Shown: in pieces, positions 16,338 to 20,064 of the stretch
Position numbering within the stretch: position 1 is the first letter of the stretch
Layout: each line of letters begins with the position of its first letter
Source: JASJBU01 sp965372385
Lineage (GTDB): Bacteria > Pseudomonadota > Gammaproteobacteria > Chromatiales > Chromatiaceae
Length of the DNA stretch: 20,064 nt
Reading direction: 5' to 3'
NCBI GenBank assembly: GCA_965372385.1
Contig: CBDVCD010000031.1
Location: 1-20,064 of the forward strand
Translations under genes and position numbers: made by a program
Notes under the pieces: generated by a model
Seen by the model: the letters and a program-made list of their open reading frames with translations, nothing else
Database searches by the model: none
Told to the model about the DNA's origin: nothing

Positions 16338-17297
16338 CTACAAATTGGTTTTTTGCTTAAAAATTTCATGCAGCTTGTTGGATAGTTCCACCGGTTCGAA
16401 TTTAGGTACATAGGCATCCACACCCACACTTTTACCTAGTTCCTGGTTAGAATCTGCTGAGAGGGAGGAGTGCATGATAATAGGGATGCCAGCGAAACGA
16501 GGGTCTTCCTTGATCATCTTGGTGAGTACATAGCCATCCATTTCGGGCATCTCCACATCCGTGAGGAGGGCTTGAATGTAGTTGCTGGCCGTGTGGCCGG
16601 TTGACTCTGCACGCTCAGCTATCTCTTGCATCTTGTTCCACGCCTCCGCACCGTTTTTCGTCTCGATGTATCTGATGCCCATGTGGTTGAGAGTACGGAT
16701 AATCTGATCCCTTGCTACCACTGAATCATCGGCAAAAAGCAGGGTAATCTCTGCATCTTCAACAGCCTGAATATTTTTGAAGAGGTCCTCACTTTCTCCA
16801 AAACCAGAGGTTTGCGCCAGCACCATCTCAACATCCATGATCATGATCAGGCGACCGTCCTTGAGTTCGGTCACAGCCGTAACCAGACCGCCATGCCGTT
16901 GAGACAGCATGGCGGGGGGGACCTTGACATCCTCCCAGGCGAGACGCTCAATGGTGTCGACAGAATGGACCAGGAAGCCCTGCACATGCTTGTTGTACTC
17001 GGTGATGATGAGAATCCCCGGCTCCTGTTCGGTCTGGATACCACAGAATATTGGCAGATTGATCACCGGGATCATGTTTCCACGCAGACTGACCATGCCT
17101 TCCACGGAGGGAGGCATATCGGGGGCATGGGTTATTTCAGGAACCAGCATCACCTCTCTTACCTTGAAGACATTGACTCCAAAGGTCTCGGCTCGATTCG
17201 TGTTGAGGTCCCTGCCGAGACTGAAGAGAAGTACTTCCAGACGGTTAGTGCCTGCGAGCCGGGTACGGTCGTCGACAGATTTTATGAAGTTTGCCAT
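16338..17297 (-). CDS. cheV: Chemotaxis coupling protein CheV
   Basis: CheV joins a CheW-like coupling domain to a response-regulator receiver and links chemoreceptors to the CheA kinase, with adaptation by phosphorylation. In the 319 residues the CheW part covers about 20-165 (FGVNVFKVREVM, GMVSLRGNMIPVINL, VHSVDTIERL). The receiver covers about 183-315 with Asp190-Asp191 (FADDS), the phospho-acceptor Asp247 in LTDVEMPEMDG, and Lys299 in VPKFEP, so it should be phosphorylatable. No other che or mcp gene is in the window. The ATG at 17297 directly follows AGCAGGA, with no spacer, which is unusually tight, yet no better start is available. A sigma-28-like promoter candidate lies about 90-117 bases upstream, and a strong terminator ends the gene. 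Confidence 0.93.
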   Translation of the reverse strand: MANFIKSVDDRTRLAGTNRLEVLLFSLGRDLNTNRAETFGVNVFKVREVMLVPEITHAPDMPPSVEGMVSLRGNMIPVINLPIFCGIQTEQEPGILIITEYNKHVQGFLVHSVDTIERLAWEDVKVPPAMLSQRHGGLVTAVTELKDGRLIMIMDVEMVLAQTSGFGESEDLFKNIQAVEDAEITLLFADDSVVARDQIIRTLNHMGIRYIETKNGAEAWNKMQEIAERAESTGHTASNYIQALLTDVEMPEMDGYVLTKMIKEDPRFAGIPIIMHSSLSADSNQELGKSVGVDAYVPKFEPVELSNKLHEIFKQKTNL

Positions 17298-17387
17298 TCC
17301 TGCTAAGCCATCAGGGAGTCTGGAGAAGACGCGGGTGAGCGCCGGTAACCGAGTTATGAAGTTAAACTTACCTTTGAGCTAGAATCG

Positions 17388-17414
17388 GTAGCGGTAGGAT
17401 TTTTAAAAGCTTTA
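17388..17414 (-). promoter_or_regulatory. Sigma-28 (FliA)-like promoter candidate for cheV
   Basis: The minus strand reads TAAAGCTT (17414-17407), 11 bases, then ACCGCTAC (17395-17388). The enterobacterial FliA consensus is TAAAGTTT-n11-GCCGATAA: 7 of 8 and 5 of 8 matches at the exact spacing. A chemotaxis gene downstream fits the flagellar regulon. The untranslated leader would be about 80 bases. Confidence 0.5.
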
Positions 17415-17512
17415 GGTCTATTTGTGGAATTTCAGGGAAAATGATAGGAAACTCGTCCAGATATCAGTGAGATGTCTGCTGTTAGCCCCCAATTTAATAA
17501 AAGGAGGGAAGA

Positions 17513-17896
17513 ATGAATCCGGAGAAAGTGTTGTTTGGTTTTTTTATTGTGTCGGCATTGACGCTGAATTTTGGTTTCTTTATCGGTGAGATCGACAACC
17601 CCAATCATCATCACGTGTATGAGTTGTTTGCGGTAATTGTTGTTAACATGATTGCTACGGTTATGAAATTCGGTGATCGTACGCAAATGGGTGCTGTTTT
17701 ACTGTCGACAAGCCTGGTGGCGTTATTGCAACTTTTTGCCGCGGCATTGGTCTGGACGCTGGCGAATCGAGTAACGGGTGACGGGCTGACACCAGTGGTA
17801 ATGGCAAGTATCGTCTCACTTTCCGGGGGCGCCATGCTGGCAAATGTCATCTCGGTGGTGCTGCTGACGATTGAGACCGTGATGCTGCGGCGCTGA
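17513..17896 (+). CDS. Four-helix membrane protein, DUF6394-like
   Basis: A 127-residue inner-membrane protein with four hydrophobic segments at about 5-24, 34-52, 60-85 and 93-122. Striking polar spots are FFIGEIDNPNHHHVYE between the first two helices, NMIATVMKFGDRTQ before the third, and SLSGGAMLANVISV in the last. From memory this matches DUF6394, a small gammaproteobacterial family often placed beside potassium channel genes; I cannot check it. An excellent ribosome site (AGGAGGGAAG) lies just before the ATG. The channel gene follows after 16 bases, so the two are likely cotranscribed and may work together. Function is not known; an auxiliary subunit of the channel is a guess. Confidence 0.78.
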   Translation: MNPEKVLFGFFIVSALTLNFGFFIGEIDNPNHHHVYELFAVIVVNMIATVMKFGDRTQMGAVLLSTSLVALLQLFAAALVWTLANRVTGDGLTPVVMASIVSLSGGAMLANVISVVLLTIETVMLRR

Positions 17897-17912
17897 TGAT
17901 CTAATAATCTGC

Positions 17913-19619
17913 ATGGACAACATCTTCTTTCTGATCTTCCGGCGCATGCGCACGCCGTTGTTGATCCTGATAATCAGCTACTCCGCGGCGGTTCTGGGCC
18001 TGGTATTAATTCCCGGACAGGATGTGGACGGGAATCCCTGGCGGATGGATTTTTTTCATGCCTTCTATTTTGTCAGCTTCATGGCAAGCACTATCGGTTT
18101 TGGTGAGATACCCTACGAGTTCACCGATGCCCAGCGTCTCTGGGTGGCCTTTTCGATCTTCTTCACCGTCGTAGTCTGGTTCTACTCCATCGGTACCCTG
18201 TTGACCCTGTTTCAGGACCACACCTTTCAAAACGCCCTGACTGAACGACGCTTTGCCCGGCGCATACGGCAGATGCGGGATCAATTCTACTTGATTTGCG
18301 GCTATGGGGAGACCGGTAGCGCCTTGGTTAAGGCCCTGACAGACCGGGATCAGCATGCTGTGGCGATCGATATTCGAGAAGAGCGGATCAACCTGCTTAA
18401 ACTTGAGAATTTACGCCAGTATGTTCCTGGCCTGTGTGGTGACGCGCGGCTACCGATACATCTGCTGGAGGCGGGGCTTAAACACCCACTTTGTGCGGGT
18501 GTAGTGGCATTGACTAACTCCAACGAGGTAAATCTCAAGATCGCCATTACTTCGAAACTGTTACACCCTGAGATCACTGTGATCTGCCGGGCCGATTCCC
18601 ACGATATTGAGGCTAACATGGCCTCTTTCGGTACGGAATATATCATCGATCCATTCGACACCTTCGCGGTCCATCTTGCCACGTCACTTCAGTCCCCCTG
18701 TCTCAACCTGCTGCAGGAGTGGTTGACCGTTGGCAAACAGGAGCATTTGAATGATCCGCTCTATCCGCCCCGTAAAGGACTCTGGGTGGTTTGTGGTTTC
18801 GGCCGATTTGGCAAGGCAGTCTACGAACAGTTGATCAGGGAGGAGCTGGAAGTGGTGGTCATCGAAGCGGAACCGGAAAAGACCGGCACACCGAAGGGGG
18901 AGTGTATTATCGGGCGGGGAACCGAGGCGGAGACCTTGCATAAGGCGGATATCCTGCGGGCGGTTGGACTGGTGGCCGGTACGGATCACGACGCCAACAA
19001 CCTCTCCATCATCATGACGGCCCAACAAATCAATCCGGATCTGTTTGTCATTATGCGGCAGAACCGCAAAGACAATGATCCCATTATCGAGGCGGCACAG
19101 GCGGATATGGTGATGCATCCCAGTGCCATCATTGCCAACCGAATTCGGGTATTGCTCGGGACTCCACTACTCTACCAGTTCGTCCAGCTGGTATTGCATC
19201 AGGAGGATGAATGGGCCTGTGAACTGGTAAGTCGGCTTACTGCATTGGTGCAGGACCGGATGCTGGAAATATGGGAGGTGGCCTTCTCGGAAGACGATTC
19301 GCATGCCATCTGCCAAGCGGTCAGGCAGGGACGCCAGATTCTACTCGAACAACTGCTGACCGATCCGCGCGATAGGGAGCGAAGATTAGCGACCATACCG
19401 CTTCTACTGTTAAGTCACAACGAACGGATTCTGCTACCTGAAGTGAGCAGGAGAATCGAAAAAAACGATCGAATTCTTTTTGTTGGCGCGACTTCTGCGA
19501 AAAATCGGATGGAGTGGACACTTCAGAACGAGCACGCATTGAGCTATATACTTACCGGTGAGAGCCGGCCCCAGGGCTGGATTTGGCGTTGGTTGAGAAG
19601 AAAGGAGGTGGCCAGATGA
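17913..19619 (+). CDS. Potassium channel with two TrkA-type RCK modules
   Basis: A 568-residue ion channel of the two-helix, one-pore type fused to NAD-binding regulators. Helices lie at about 15-33 and 77-98, with a pore loop between them. The filter reads TIGFGE (60-65), where classical potassium channels have TVGYGD, so conductance for potassium is likely but the filter is a variant. Two RCK_N Rossmann domains follow, opening with GYGETG (130-135) and GFGRFG (295-300), with acidic residues at the next strand ends (AIDIREER; VIEAEPE) that would bind dinucleotide. Residues of about 430-560 hold an RCK_C-like tail. It lies 16 bases after the DUF6394-like gene, and its stop overlaps the start of the hemerythrin gene as ATGA, so the three form one operon. 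Confidence 0.9.
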   Translation: MDNIFFLIFRRMRTPLLILIISYSAAVLGLVLIPGQDVDGNPWRMDFFHAFYFVSFMASTIGFGEIPYEFTDAQRLWVAFSIFFTVVVWFYSIGTLLTLFQDHTFQNALTERRFARRIRQMRDQFYLICGYGETGSALVKALTDRDQHAVAIDIREERINLLKLENLRQYVPGLCGDARLPIHLLEAGLKHPLCAGVVALTNSNEVNLKIAITSKLLHPEITVICRADSHDIEANMASFGTEYIIDPFDTFAVHLATSLQSPCLNLLQEWLTVGKQEHLNDPLYPPRKGLWVVCGFGRFGKAVYEQLIREELEVVVIEAEPEKTGTPKGECIIGRGTEAETLHKADILRAVGLVAGTDHDANNLSIIMTAQQINPDLFVIMRQNRKDNDPIIEAAQADMVMHPSAIIANRIRVLLGTPLLYQFVQLVLHQEDEWACELVSRLTALVQDRMLEIWEVAFSEDDSHAICQAVRQGRQILLEQLLTDPRDRERRLATIPLLLLSHNERILLPEVSRRIEKNDRILFVGATSAKNRMEWTLQNEHALSYILTGESRPQGWIWRWLRRKEVAR

Positions 19620-20064
19620 CCCTACTGGAAAAATTGAGACGAGATCATGTCAATCTAAAACGATTGCTTGATCTCCTGAGTAAGGAGCTGGATGCTTTTT
19701 TTTCCGGTCAAGAATCGAATTTCGATCTCAAGATAGAGCTATTGGACTATATAGAACATTATGCGGAACAGGTTCATCATCCAACGGAAGATCTGATTTA
19801 TCAGGCAGCACTGCCGAAAGTGGGGGAAGGGGAATGGCTTCTGCAGCGCTTGAGCCGTGAGCATGGAAATCTAGTAGGTTCGGCGCGCCGCTTTCGCATT
19901 ACCTTGGAAGGGATAGTGCAAGGCGAGGTCATGATCAGGGATGAGGTGGAAACCCGTGGACGTGAATTCATCGCACTGCAACGACAACATATCGACTTGG
20001 AGGAGCACGAAGTGTTTCCTTTACTTGAGAGTCTGCTCACGGATGAGCAGTGGGCCGAGATTGC
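19616..20064 (+). CDS. Hemerythrin-like protein (3' end outside the window)
   Basis: The first 149 residues of a frame cut by the window edge. It is all helical and matches the hemerythrin HHE domain: His11 in RRDHVNLKRLL, His54-His55 with Glu58 in VHHPTED, His83 in SREHGNL, and His125, Glu129 and His131 in HIDLEEHEVFP. These would hold a di-iron centre that binds oxygen or nitric oxide, or serves in iron storage or sensing; the exact role is open. The ATG at 19616 overlaps the channel stop and has a near-perfect Shine-Dalgarno sequence (AAAGGAGGTG) five bases before it, so it should be well translated and coupled to the channel. The end of the protein is missing, so length and any added domain are unknown. 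Confidence 0.88.
   Translation, partial: MTLLEKLRRDHVNLKRLLDLLSKELDAFFSGQESNFDLKIELLDYIEHYAEQVHHPTEDLIYQAALPKVGEGEWLLQRLSREHGNLVGSARRFRITLEGIVQGEVMIRDEVETRGREFIALQRQHIDLEEHEVFPLLESLLTDEQWAEI

Overview
The window reads as a chromosomal segment of a free-living or symbiotic gammaproteobacterium with moderate GC content. It holds lptF/lptG, a bifunctional PBP1b, a Fur-family Zur with a ZnuABC importer, a CheV coupling protein, a large c-di-GMP protein and a TrkA-type potassium channel. Protein style and gene mix resemble sulfur-oxidising lineages such as Thiodiazotropha or Sedimenticola. That is an impression from recognition, not a search result.

Layout. At 110-709 (minus) lies a short radical SAM protein of the TatD-associated type. 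Divergent from it, 877-5427 carries lptF, lptG and mrcB as one envelope-biogenesis cluster. At 5570-9340 is a 1256-residue PilZ/DUF1631/GGDEF/EAL protein with a degenerate GGDEF motif. It runs tail to tail, with a 4-bp overlap, into a two-CBS-domain protein (9337-9750, minus).

The minus strand from 12839 down to 9829 is a compact zinc operon, znuA-zur-znuC-znuB, with two ATGA junctions and one 8-bp overlap. A near-consensus Zur box lies upstream of znuA. An MMPL/RND exporter (13013-15502) is divergent from it.

A 298-bp spacer with two clean palindromes precedes a small secreted, cysteine-free, probably disordered protein (15801-16088). Ten bases after its stop codon starts a 163-bp element with 26-bp terminal inverted repeats and nested internal stems, which looks like a MITE. 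A strong stem terminator then closes cheV (16338-17297, minus), which has a sigma-28-like promoter candidate upstream.

The right end is a plus-strand cluster: a four-helix membrane protein, a potassium channel with two RCK modules and a TIGFGE filter, and a hemerythrin-like protein cut by the window edge. The hemerythrin start overlaps the channel stop. No rRNA, tRNA, CRISPR array or intact insertion sequence was seen. The least explained items are the MITE-like element, the palindromes upstream of the small secreted protein, the channel/hemerythrin unit and the degenerate c-di-GMP protein.
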